From Acidobacteriota bacterium (GTDB lineage Bacteria; Acidobacteriota; UBA6911; RPQK01; DATIPO01), in NCBI GenBank assembly GCA_028277865.1, contig JANQFM010000554.1, forward strand, positions 1 through 5,177: a stretch of 5,177 nucleotides of DNA, read 5' to 3'. Below, piece by piece: positions 1-5,166 of the stretch. The notes under the pieces were generated by a model. The model saw only the letters and a program-made list of their open reading frames with translations, was not told the origin of the DNA and did no database searches. Position 1 is the first letter of the stretch. Each line of letters starts with the position of its first letter. The position numbers were made by a program, and so were the translations under genes.

Positions 1-1340
1 ACGCCGCCTTGCGTTTGAGGGAAAGAGTAGGCGGCTACAGCGATCGAAAACCCCAAGATCATGGCCAGCAGCGTCCGACCGGGCGCAACAGGCTTGTGCA
101 GGGCTGTCACCACCAAGGCGGGGCCAAAGGCAGCACCCATGGCGGTCCAGGCGAAGAGGACGCTGGAAAAGATTTCCTGGCTGCCGAAAAGCGCCCCGCC
201 AAGGGCGCCCAGGCTGAGCAGCAGCACGACCAGGCGGGAGCGGGAAAGAAGGTTTTGGGCCGTGCTGCCGCCCAGCTTGAGGTCGTGGGTCACCGACGAG
301 GCGGCCACCAGCAACTGGCTGTCGGCTGTGGACATGACAGCCGACAGGACCGCCGCCAGTATCACTCCCGCCACCACGGGCGGAAACAGCTCGGCGGTAG
401 CGCGTATGAAAATCACTTCCTGATCGGCCATGCCTGTAAAGAGAACCCGGCCGCACAGCCCCAGCAAAAGCATTCCGGCGTAGACCACCACGGCCCACAC
501 CATGGCAATTCGGCGGGCTTGCTTGACTGAGTCCTTGCCCTCGCGCAGGGCCATGAAACGGTTGACCACGTGCGGCTGTCCGGGATAGCCCAGGCTGATT
601 CCCAAATAGCCCAATACCAGCATCAGCCCAGCGATGGCTGGAAGGTTGTTGGTCAGGCTGAGATAGCCCGCATCCATTCCGGCCAGCCCTTCCATCAAGC
701 CGGACGGCCCTCCCACCTGCAGCAAGGCAGCCAAGGGCAGTAAGACGGCAGTAACCGCCATCAGGATCCCCTGCAGGGTATCGGTCAGGCTGACGGCCCA
801 AAAGCCTCCCAAAAGGGTGTAAAAGGCCACCACACCGCCACCGATCAGGATGCTGCTGGTCAGCGAGATTCCGAAGGTCTCGTTGAAGGTCTTGCCCGCG
901 CTGAGGAACTGAGAGGCCACGTAGGCGCCCATCGAAATCAGTACGATCAGGGAAGCCACGGTGCTGATGGCGCCGTGCATCGGACGCTGGCGGGGCCCGG
1001 CCAGCACCTCGGTGACAGTCAGGGCGCTGACCTGTCGGCTGTGCCTTTGCAGGGCCGGCGCCACCACGTACCAGTTGAGGGCAAATCCGCCTACGCAGGC
1101 TGCGAAAAGCCACAGGGCGGAAAGGCCCCAGGCATAGGCAGCGCCGCTGACGCCCAGCAGCGTCCAGCCCGAGGAAGAGCTGGCCGAGGCGCTGACTGCG
1201 GCCACCATCGGCCCCAGCTTGCGACCTGCCAGGAAGAAGTCCAGCCCGTCTTTGGTGCGGCGCTGGGAAAGCAGCCCGATCACGACCAAGACGATCTTGT
1301 AGAGGATGAGGGTGATCAGTACTGCGGCTTCCCGGCTCAT
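1..1340 (-). CDS. Sodium:solute symporter (SSS family, PutP-like), C-terminus cut by the window edge
   Basis: This inner-membrane transporter is expected to couple Na+ entry to uptake of a small organic solute such as an amino acid or carboxylate. I translated 446 residues by hand from the ATG at 1340-1338. The frame stays open to base 1, so roughly 50 C-terminal residues are probably missing (the family is usually about 500 aa). Hydrophobic segments follow one another throughout. PutP landmarks appear in order: FFLAGRKLGP at 35-44, the unwound TM segment SASASSSSGW at 50-59, GGFWAVSLTDTLQG at 178-191 with Asp187, GYPGQPHVVNRFMA at 251-264, and SAVMSTADSQLL at 333-344, whose Ser337-Thr338 match the Na2-site pair Ser340-Thr341 of E. 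coli PutP. Asp55 of E. coli PutP is Ser here, so 'proline' as substrate is not safe. An in-frame TGA at 1352-1350 makes ATG 1340 the earliest ATG. It lies downstream of the DUF6178 gene on the same strand, with a 105-nt gap. Confidence 0.93.
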   Translation of the reverse strand, partial: MSREAAVLITLILYKIVLVVIGLLSQRRTKDGLDFFLAGRKLGPMVAAVSASASSSSGWTLLGVSGAAYAWGLSALWLFAACVGGFALNWYVVAPALQRHSRQVSALTVTEVLAGPRQRPMHGAISTVASLIVLISMGAYVASQFLSAGKTFNETFGISLTSSILIGGGVVAFYTLLGGFWAVSLTDTLQGILMAVTAVLLPLAALLQVGGPSGLMEGLAGMDAGYLSLTNNLPAIAGLMLVLGYLGISLGYPGQPHVVNRFMALREGKDSVKQARRIAMVWAVVVYAGMLLLGLCGRVLFTGMADQEVIFIRATAELFPPVVAGVILAAVLSAVMSTADSQLLVAASSVTHDLKLGGSTAQNLLSRSRLVVLLLSLGALGGALFGSQEIFSSVLFAWTAMGAAFGPALVVTALHKPVAPGRTLLAMILGFSIAVAAYSFPQTQGG

Positions 1341-1378
1341 GAGCAGGCATCATGCCCCAGCCGCCTCCAAGGAGCAAG

Positions 1379-1522
1379 TTTCGCGCCAAGTCGCCAAGAC
1401 GCAAGAAAAAAGTGGGAATTGACAAGATGAACACTATGAGATAAATCAGTTCCCTGCCTGGCCTTCGGATTTCTTCCTGACTCCTTCTTTTTCTTCTTCG
1501 CGCCTTGGCGACTTTGCGCGAA
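1379..1522. repeat. Large inverted repeat built of 8-bp units, overlapping the 3' end of the DUF6178 gene
   Basis: The left arm at about 1379-1412 contains three 8-bp units, CGCCAAGT, CGCCAAGA and CGCAAGAA (1384-1407). The right arm at about 1490-1522, read on the minus strand, contains CGCAAAGT, CGCCAAGG and CGCGAAGA (1518 down to 1495). The arms pair over about 30 bp with only a few mismatches, around a loop of about 77 nt. The left arm lies in the gap between the symporter and DUF6178 genes. The right arm is inside the DUF6178 reading frame. On the minus transcript the hairpin would follow or span the DUF6178 stop, so it could attenuate or terminate transcription before the symporter. No clear run of U residues marks it as a simple intrinsic terminator. 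It looks like a dispersed, miniature palindromic element. Confidence 0.8.
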
Positions 1523-2849
1523 TTCCGTTGAGGCGCTCGAGGATGCTTCCGACTGCCTCCAGATCGCGCCTGCTCCGGAAGAACCTTCGGCGAATCTTGC
1601 CCTTGACCAGCACTGTCCGCAGTGGATAGCGCCTCAGCAATCCTTCGATAAGCGCCTCGTGCACGGATCCCGGCTCGGGCTCGAAACCTTCGGCCAGCAG
1701 GATGCGAGCAGCGGACTGAAGGTTGAGCAAGCGTGCGACGCCCAATCGGAAGAATGACTGAAGGTAGTATTTTCGAATTCCCAGCAACGCCTTTTCAAGG
1801 TTGCCCTTTGCCCAGCAATCCAGCCCCAGGTTGATGCCTGTGACCGCCTTGCGGATGCCCCGCTTGACGCGATGCGGGCGGGCGGCGGAGACTCGGTCGG
1901 CCGACAGGATCTTGTTGCAGACGAAAAAAAGCTCCTCCAGCACAGGTAGAGTCTGATCAGGGCCGCCCAGCCGCGAGATGGCCTCAAAAAGCAATTCCTG
2001 TGCGGCCTCTTCCTTGGAAAGCCTGGTCGGCAGCAGGCTCAAATCGGGCACAGGCACCCAATGCTTTTCAGGGAGCTGTTCCCGTAAGGACAGCGGCGTG
2101 TAGATCTCAATGGCGTCGTAATAGTCCTGGAATCCGCTTTCTTCCAGGCGCCGCCGGCGTTTTTGGTAGGCTTCGTCCTCCAGTTCGGTGGGGGTGCGTT
2201 TGCAGGCTGAGGCAAGCATGATGGAAGCCCGCTCCCCGTCCAGCTCATAAAGGCGTTCCACCAGTTGCCGAACCAGCCGGGCACCTTCGGACTGCTTGGG
2301 AAGCACCAGCAGGTAGTGCCCGTCCGGCGTCTGCATGAACTCCCGATTCCGAGGGGCCCGCAAAGAGAAGTCCTCATCCTCTTGGGGATGCACTTTCAGC
2401 AGTCGCCGAAAAACCAGCTCCCAGACTTCGTTTTCCACTGCCCGGATCAGTTTGCGTGCCACCGCCGGCTCGGCTTGAACCATATGCCGCTGCCAGTAGA
2501 TGAAACGCCCGGCCTGGAGGCGGTCCTTTTCCCACAGGTCCAAGTCGAGGATGCCCTGCCACTGCTCTTCAGTGAGATGGGGCAGCATGCGGACGATCTG
2601 CTCGTCCTCGAGTTCCTGAATCCCGAAATAGAGCTGGGGGGCGGGCAAGCGGCGGATGCGCGAACGCGTCTCAGCCGATTCCAGCATGCGCCCCACGTCC
2701 ACCGGCGCATAGCAGGTCTGGTAGACGAGTTCTTCGGGGCGTCGGACCAGTGCTGGGGCATTCTGCTTCACGTTGGGGAGTATACATTTAGTCCGTGGTT
2801 TGCGAGGGCGAACATCCATGCACGCTTGACCCTTCTCTCGCCCCTTCAT
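1446..2849 (-). CDS. DUF6178-like protein, function unknown
   Basis: This is a 467-residue soluble protein with no signal peptide or membrane segment, rich in Arg, Glu and Leu, and probably cytoplasmic and mostly helical. I match it from memory to the DUF6178 family by two stretches: RRLPAPQLYFGIQEL at 66-80, followed by a TEEQW...LDLDLWEKDRL block at 93-111, and GFQDYYDAIEIYTPL at 239-253. No catalytic or nucleotide-binding motif is visible and I cannot assign a function. The start is uncertain: ATG 2849 has only a weak AGAGAG upstream, whereas ATG 2819 (residue 11, giving 457 aa) has AGAAGGG about 10 nt upstream. Conserved sequence begins only around residue 55, so both starts are compatible. 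The charged tail IRAKSPRREEEK (443-454) is encoded by an arm of the inverted repeat at 1379-1522 and is probably not part of the ancestral protein. The gene is divergent from the hydrolase gene and lies upstream of the symporter on the same strand. Confidence 0.85.
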   Translation of the reverse strand: MKGREKGQACMDVRPRKPRTKCILPNVKQNAPALVRRPEELVYQTCYAPVDVGRMLESAETRSRIRRLPAPQLYFGIQELEDEQIVRMLPHLTEEQWQGILDLDLWEKDRLQAGRFIYWQRHMVQAEPAVARKLIRAVENEVWELVFRRLLKVHPQEDEDFSLRAPRNREFMQTPDGHYLLVLPKQSEGARLVRQLVERLYELDGERASIMLASACKRTPTELEDEAYQKRRRRLEESGFQDYYDAIEIYTPLSLREQLPEKHWVPVPDLSLLPTRLSKEEAAQELLFEAISRLGGPDQTLPVLEELFFVCNKILSADRVSAARPHRVKRGIRKAVTGINLGLDCWAKGNLEKALLGIRKYYLQSFFRLGVARLLNLQSAARILLAEGFEPEPGSVHEALIEGLLRRYPLRTVLVKGKIRRRFFRSRRDLEAVGSILERLNGIRAKSPRREEEKEGVRKKSEGQAGN

Positions 2850-2854
2850 AAACT
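2826..2854 (+). promoter_or_regulatory. Possible sigma70-type promoter for the exported hydrolase
   Basis: TTGACC at 2826-2831 matches the -35 consensus in 5 of 6 positions. It is followed after 17 bp by TAAACT at 2849-2854, which matches the -10 consensus in 4 of 6. Transcription would begin near 2861 and leave a leader of about 65 nt containing the repeat at 2853-2901. The -10 box would overlap the ATG at 2849 of the divergent DUF6178 gene if that start is used. This is a sequence match only and could be chance. Confidence 0.35.
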
Positions 2855-2901
2855 CTCTTGCGACCTTGCCCGAGGCTCTGTGCGCTCAGTGTCTCTGTGG
2901 C
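2853..2901 (-). repeat. Single-arm, degenerate copy of the 8-bp-unit repeat family
   Basis: Read on the minus strand, this divergent intergenic stretch breaks into near-8-bp units: CACAGAGA, CACTGAGC, GCACAGAG, then after a short interruption GGCAAGGT and CGCAAGAG. These resemble both the CGCAGAGR units of the element at 4033-4138 and the CGCNAAGN units of the element at 1379-1522. No facing inverted arm is present within about 100 bp, so this looks like a decayed or solo half-element. It lies just upstream of the hydrolase ribosome binding site and probably within the leader of one or both divergent transcripts. Confidence 0.5.
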
Positions 2902-2911
2902 CAAAACCTGT

Positions 2912-2916
2912 GGAGG
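2912..2916 (+). promoter_or_regulatory. Ribosome binding site deciding the hydrolase start
   Basis: GGAGG lies 9 nt before ATG 2926 and 6 nt before the adjacent in-frame GTG 2923. This supports starting the hydrolase at 2926, where a signal peptide begins, rather than at the upstream in-frame ATG 2866. The 20 extra residues from 2866 would be translated repeat sequence. Confidence 0.75.
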
Positions 2917-2925
2917 CCCGCCGTG

Positions 2926-4026
2926 ATGAAATCGTCTGCCCTGCTTTTGAGGACTCTCTGTTTCTGGACTCTGCTGGCCGTACTGGCCGCCCCTGACACC
3001 CTGGCTCAAAGCGGCGAAGAGGATCGGGACGCCGTTCAAGAGCTGCAGCGCCAATTCGAGAATCTGCGCCACCGCATGGACCGGCTCGACAAGGCGGTCG
3101 ATGACGTGCTCTGGTTTCAGCGCGTGGGCGATGTGGCTCACATCGACAAGGTGCAGCTCACCGGACCGCCGCCCAGCAAGCAGCAGCAGCCCAATTCCAC
3201 CGCTCAGGGCGCAGGGAATCCGGTTCGGTTCAATTCCTACGTCTTCATCCCCCGCGACCTGGACCGCAGCGGCAAGCACCCGCTGTTGGTGCTGCCTCAC
3301 GGAGGGGTGCACAGCAACTTCAACACCTTCTACACTCACATCATCCGCGAGCTGATCGCCCAGGGCTACGTGGTGGTGGCGCCCGAGTACCGGGGCAGCA
3401 CCGGCTACGGAGGCAGGTTCTATCGGCTGATTGACTACGGGGGGCTGGAAGTGGAGGACGTCTTTGCGGCCCGCAACTTCATGCTCGACAACTACGACTA
3501 CCTGGATCCCGGCAGGGTGGGCATCCTGGGATGGAGCCACGGCGGGCTTATCACCCTGATGAACATCTTCAATCATCCCGAAGCCTACCAGGCGGCCTTT
3601 TCAGGGGTGCCGGTCAGCGACCTGATCGCCCGCATGGGCTATAAGACGCAGCGCTACCGCGAGCTTTATTCAGTCGACTATCACATCGGGAAAAGCGCCT
3701 ACGAGAATGTCGAGGAGTACAAGAAGCGGTCGCCGGCCTGGAACGCCGACAAGCTGCAGACGCCCCTGCTGATCTACACCAACACCAACGACGAGGACGT
3801 CAACGTGCTGGAGGTGGAGCACCTCATCAAGTCGCTCAAGGCGGCGGACAAGGATTTCGAGTACGAGATCTTCGAGGACCAGCCGGGCGGGCATGCCTTT
3901 GATCGCATCGACACCAAGGCCGCCCGCCAAGCCCGCTTGCGCATTTACCAGTTCCTGGCCGGTCGGCTCAACCCCTCCAAGCCCTTCAGCAGTGTGGAGG
4001 AAGTGAGCCGGGCAGGGTATCGATAG
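2926..4026 (+). CDS. Exported alpha/beta hydrolase, prolyl oligopeptidase (S9) type, with N-terminal coiled coil
   Basis: This 366-residue secreted or periplasmic serine hydrolase probably cleaves peptides or esters; the substrate is unknown. A signal peptide occupies about 1-27: basic MKSS start, hydrophobic LLLRTLCFWTLLAVLAA, likely cleavage at TLA|QS. A coiled coil follows at about 33-63 with a clean heptad pattern (V37, L40, F44, L47, M51, L54, V58, V61). The catalytic fold covers about 85-350 and shows HGG at 125-127, the S9 signature YRGSTGYG at 155-162, the nucleophile elbow GWSHGG with Ser204, the acid Asp289 in TNDEDV, and the base His323 in GGHAF. The triad is therefore complete. 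Classical S9 enzymes carry a beta-propeller before this domain, which is absent here, so small oligopeptide, ester or dienelactone-hydrolase-like activity is also possible. The start is chosen by GGAGG at 2912 and the signal peptide. The gene converges with the solenoid gene and ends 6 nt before a large hairpin repeat. Confidence 0.93.
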   Translation: MKSSALLLRTLCFWTLLAVLAAPDTLAQSGEEDRDAVQELQRQFENLRHRMDRLDKAVDDVLWFQRVGDVAHIDKVQLTGPPPSKQQQPNSTAQGAGNPVRFNSYVFIPRDLDRSGKHPLLVLPHGGVHSNFNTFYTHIIRELIAQGYVVVAPEYRGSTGYGGRFYRLIDYGGLEVEDVFAARNFMLDNYDYLDPGRVGILGWSHGGLITLMNIFNHPEAYQAAFSGVPVSDLIARMGYKTQRYRELYSVDYHIGKSAYENVEEYKKRSPAWNADKLQTPLLIYTNTNDEDVNVLEVEHLIKSLKAADKDFEYEIFEDQPGGHAFDRIDTKAARQARLRIYQFLAGRLNPSKPFSSVEEVSRAGYR

Positions 4027-4032
4027 GGGGGT

Positions 4033-4138
4033 TCACGCAGAGGCGCAGAGACGCAGAGAGAGGGAGATGAGGAAGAGGAAAGGAATTTGGATCATTCTTC
4101 TCTTCTGCTCTCCACTGCGACTGTGCGCCTCTGCGTGA
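4033..4138. repeat. Large inverted repeat of CGCAGAGR units between convergent genes, possible two-way terminator
   Basis: The left arm carries three exact-phase 8-bp units, CGCAGAGG, CGCAGAGA and CGCAGAGA (4036-4059). TCACGCAGAGGCGCA at 4033-4047 is perfectly complementary, inverted, to 4124-4138. Pairing continues imperfectly inward, where GAAGAGGAA at about 4072-4080 faces TTCTTCTCTTC at about 4095-4105. The whole 106-nt stretch can thus fold into one long hairpin on either strand. It fills the gap between the hydrolase stop (4026) and the solenoid-protein stop (4144), where it could stop transcription from both sides. It shares its 8-bp organisation with the elements at 1379-1522 and 2853-2901. 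Confidence 0.82.
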
Positions 4139-4143
4139 GATCC

Positions 4144-4869
4144 TCACCATTTGCGGCGCTTCTTTTCAGGGACGCTGACCCGGCCGGCGATGCGGGCGTA
4201 GTCGATGCCGCCGCTGCCGTCGCTTTCCACTTCGAAATCGCCTTCAACGTCGCGCACCGAGATTCCGCCCGACCCGTCGCGGACGATCACGCTGCCGCCC
4301 ACGTCCCGCAGGTCGACGCCGCCCGAGCCATCCCGGATGCGGGCCGAGCCGCCCAAGCCGCTGACTTCGATTCCGCCCGAACCGTCCTCGATTTCCAGGT
4401 TGCCGCCGATGTTCTTGATGTCGATAGAGCCGGAGCCGTCCTTGATCAGGACGTCACGATCGATATTGCGCACCTTGATCGATCCCGAGCTGTCTTCGAT
4501 GTCCACCGCAAAGGATGAGGGAACCCACAGGGTCAGGTCGATGCGGCCGTTGTTTCCCCGGCCCCAGCCTCGGCCATCGGTGCGTGTGCGGACGTCCAGG
4601 GTGCCTCCCCGGACTTGGTGGTCAAACTGCATCCGGTTCAGCAAGGCTTCGTCCTCTCCCCGGAATTCGGCCCTGTAGCGGACCTGAGTGGCCTCGGGGT
4701 CTCCGATGACTTCCAAAGATCCGGCAGCTACGTCCATGCGCAGTTGGCTGACTCCCTCTGCTGGAATGGTGCCTTCCTGAGTGTCCAGCAAGCGGTCGCG
4801 CTGTGCCAGGGCTGCCGTACAAAGTGCAAAGACTGAAATGAAACCGATAATCCAAATTTTCCTGAGCAT
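4144..4869 (-). CDS. Exported DGSGG-repeat protein, probable beta-solenoid (DUF4097-like)
   Basis: This 241-residue protein begins with a signal peptide, MLRKIWIIGFISVFALCTAALA, with likely cleavage after residue 22, so it is probably periplasmic or surface located. Residues 30-120 are a beta-rich region with a VAAGSLEVIGDP turn and an Arg/Gly/Asn-rich loop at 98-109. Residues 124-232 hold six near-identical 18-residue units. A typical unit is IRDGSGGVDLRDVGGSVI; the first reads DSSGS and the last has a one-residue insertion. Alternating hydrophobic residues with Gly turns suggest a right-handed beta-solenoid, as in DUF4097/DUF2807-type proteins. No enzyme motif is visible. The tail PEKKRRKW is basic. 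ATG 4869 is well supported by GAGGAGG 8 nt upstream. The promoter is unclear; CATAAAT near 4903-4909 is only a weak -10 candidate. The role is unknown; an envelope structural or binding function is an inference. Confidence 0.88.
   Translation of the reverse strand: MLRKIWIIGFISVFALCTAALAQRDRLLDTQEGTIPAEGVSQLRMDVAAGSLEVIGDPEATQVRYRAEFRGEDEALLNRMQFDHQVRGGTLDVRTRTDGRGWGRGNNGRIDLTLWVPSSFAVDIEDSSGSIKVRNIDRDVLIKDGSGSIDIKNIGGNLEIEDGSGGIEVSGLGGSARIRDGSGGVDLRDVGGSVIVRDGSGGISVRDVEGDFEVESDGSGGIDYARIAGRVSVPEKKRRKW
4174..4500 (-). repeat. Six 54-bp tandem coding repeats (18-aa DGSGG units)
   Basis: Within the solenoid gene, DGSGG or its variants DSSGS and DGSGS recur at residues 126, 144, 162, 180, 198 and 217, exactly 54 bp apart except for a one-codon insertion in the last unit. 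Each unit also contains a second, weaker half of nine residues. Pairs such as IRDGSGGVD and LRDVGGSVI share an xRDxxGGxV layout, pointing to an older 9-residue repeat. The DNA copies have diverged at synonymous sites, so the array does not look freshly amplified. Confidence 0.85.
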
Positions 4870-4877
4870 CCCGTTTT

Positions 4878-4884
4878 CCTCCTC
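4878..4884 (-). promoter_or_regulatory. Strong ribosome binding site of the solenoid-repeat gene
   Basis: GAGGAGG on the minus strand lies 8 nt upstream of ATG 4869, close to ideal Shine-Dalgarno sequence and spacing. It fixes the start and predicts efficient translation. Confidence 0.85.
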
Positions 4885-4970
4885 GATAGGGATTGATTGC
4901 TATTTATGTCCGGAATGTTAGACCAGCGACAGATCGGAAAAGTTGTCCGGCTGATCGCCTCAGACCGGAA

Positions 4971-5040
4971 GGCCGCAGGCTGCAGATTCCAGATCGGGAA
5001 TGCGGACTCCGGAGTCTGTCTCCGACTACAGCCTACAGCC
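4971..5040. other. Four-armed foldable element (possible structured RNA leader or palindromic repeat)
   Basis: The outer arms 4971-4985 and 5026-5040 are inverted copies at 12 of 15 positions. All three differences become G-U wobbles if the minus strand is transcribed, giving a continuous 15-pair stem, whereas plus-strand RNA would have three C-A mismatches. Inside are two small hairpins: ATTCC/GGAAT (4986-4990 with 4997-5001, 6-nt loop) and CGGAG/CTCCG (5010-5014 with 5020-5024, 5-nt loop). The perfect palindrome GACTCCGGAGTC (5005-5016) overlaps the second. It lies about 100 nt upstream of the solenoid gene on the strand that pairs best, so it may be in that gene's leader, or it may be a dispersed repeat. 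It lacks tRNA hallmarks. Confidence 0.5.
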
Positions 5041-5130
5041 TCCTTTGGAGCTTCCATCGCCCAGGCTGGAACTTGACTCCAAATGTGAAGAACCTGGCAG
5101 CTCTGCTAAAACAACTTAAAACAAAAATAT

Positions 5131-5158
5131 TTGGAAATTTATTTTTCTGCACTATAAT
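5131..5158 (+). promoter_or_regulatory. Sigma70-type promoter reading out of the right edge
   Basis: A perfect -10 box TATAAT (5153-5158) lies 16 bp after TTGGAA (5131-5136), which matches the -35 consensus in 4 of 6 positions. An A-rich tract upstream (about 5107-5130) resembles an UP element. Transcription would start near 5165 and enter a gene that begins beyond the window. This is the best promoter match in the window, set in a sharply A+T-rich patch. Confidence 0.65.
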
Positions 5159-5166
5159 GAGCAGAA
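5145..5166. promoter_or_regulatory. Operator-like inverted repeat around the -10 box
   Basis: TTCTGC (5145-5150) and GCAGAA (5161-5166) are perfect inverted 6-bp arms separated by 10 bp that contain the TATAAT box. A dimeric repressor bound here would block the promoter, which suggests an autoregulated or repressed gene downstream. The regulator cannot be identified from this site. Confidence 0.5.

Noticed and set aside
9..530. Plus-strand open frames of 173 and 120 codons at the left edge
   Set aside because: They are antisense to the PutP-like symporter, whose hand-read translation shows all the family landmarks over the same bases.
1379..1522. A CRISPR array or a classical insertion-sequence end
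   Set aside because: The repeats are 8-bp quasi-tandem units arranged as two facing arms, without uniform spacers, and no transposase is nearby.
2866..2925. A 20-residue upstream extension of the hydrolase from ATG 2866
   Set aside because: It would encode Cys-rich sequence derived from the intergenic repeat and bury the signal peptide. GGAGG at 2912 favours ATG 2926.
2265..2996. A 243-codon plus-strand open frame across the DUF6178 gene
   Set aside because: It is antisense to a frame with family-like motifs. Its product is Pro/His/Gln-rich and resembles no family, as expected from a shadow frame in G+C-rich DNA.
2788..3576. A 262-codon minus-strand open frame across the hydrolase
   Set aside because: It lies opposite the signal peptide and catalytic domain of a clearly real gene. 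Its Val/His/Gln-rich product has no recognisable motif.
4174..4500. RTX-type calcium-binding nonapeptide repeats
   Set aside because: The units read DGSGG with alternating hydrophobics and lack the GGxGxDxUx pattern, so the RTX name is not justified even though an 18/9-residue period is shared.
4205..4678. A 157-codon plus-strand frame with regular Pro-Glu-Pro-Ser repeats
   Set aside because: The regularity is the reverse complement of the DGSGG coding repeats. The minus-strand frame has the signal peptide and ribosome binding site.
4971..5040. A tRNA, suggested by the cloverleaf-like fold and length of 70 nt
   Set aside because: There is no T-loop TTC consensus, no proper anticodon arm and no D-arm motif, and only two short inner hairpins are present.
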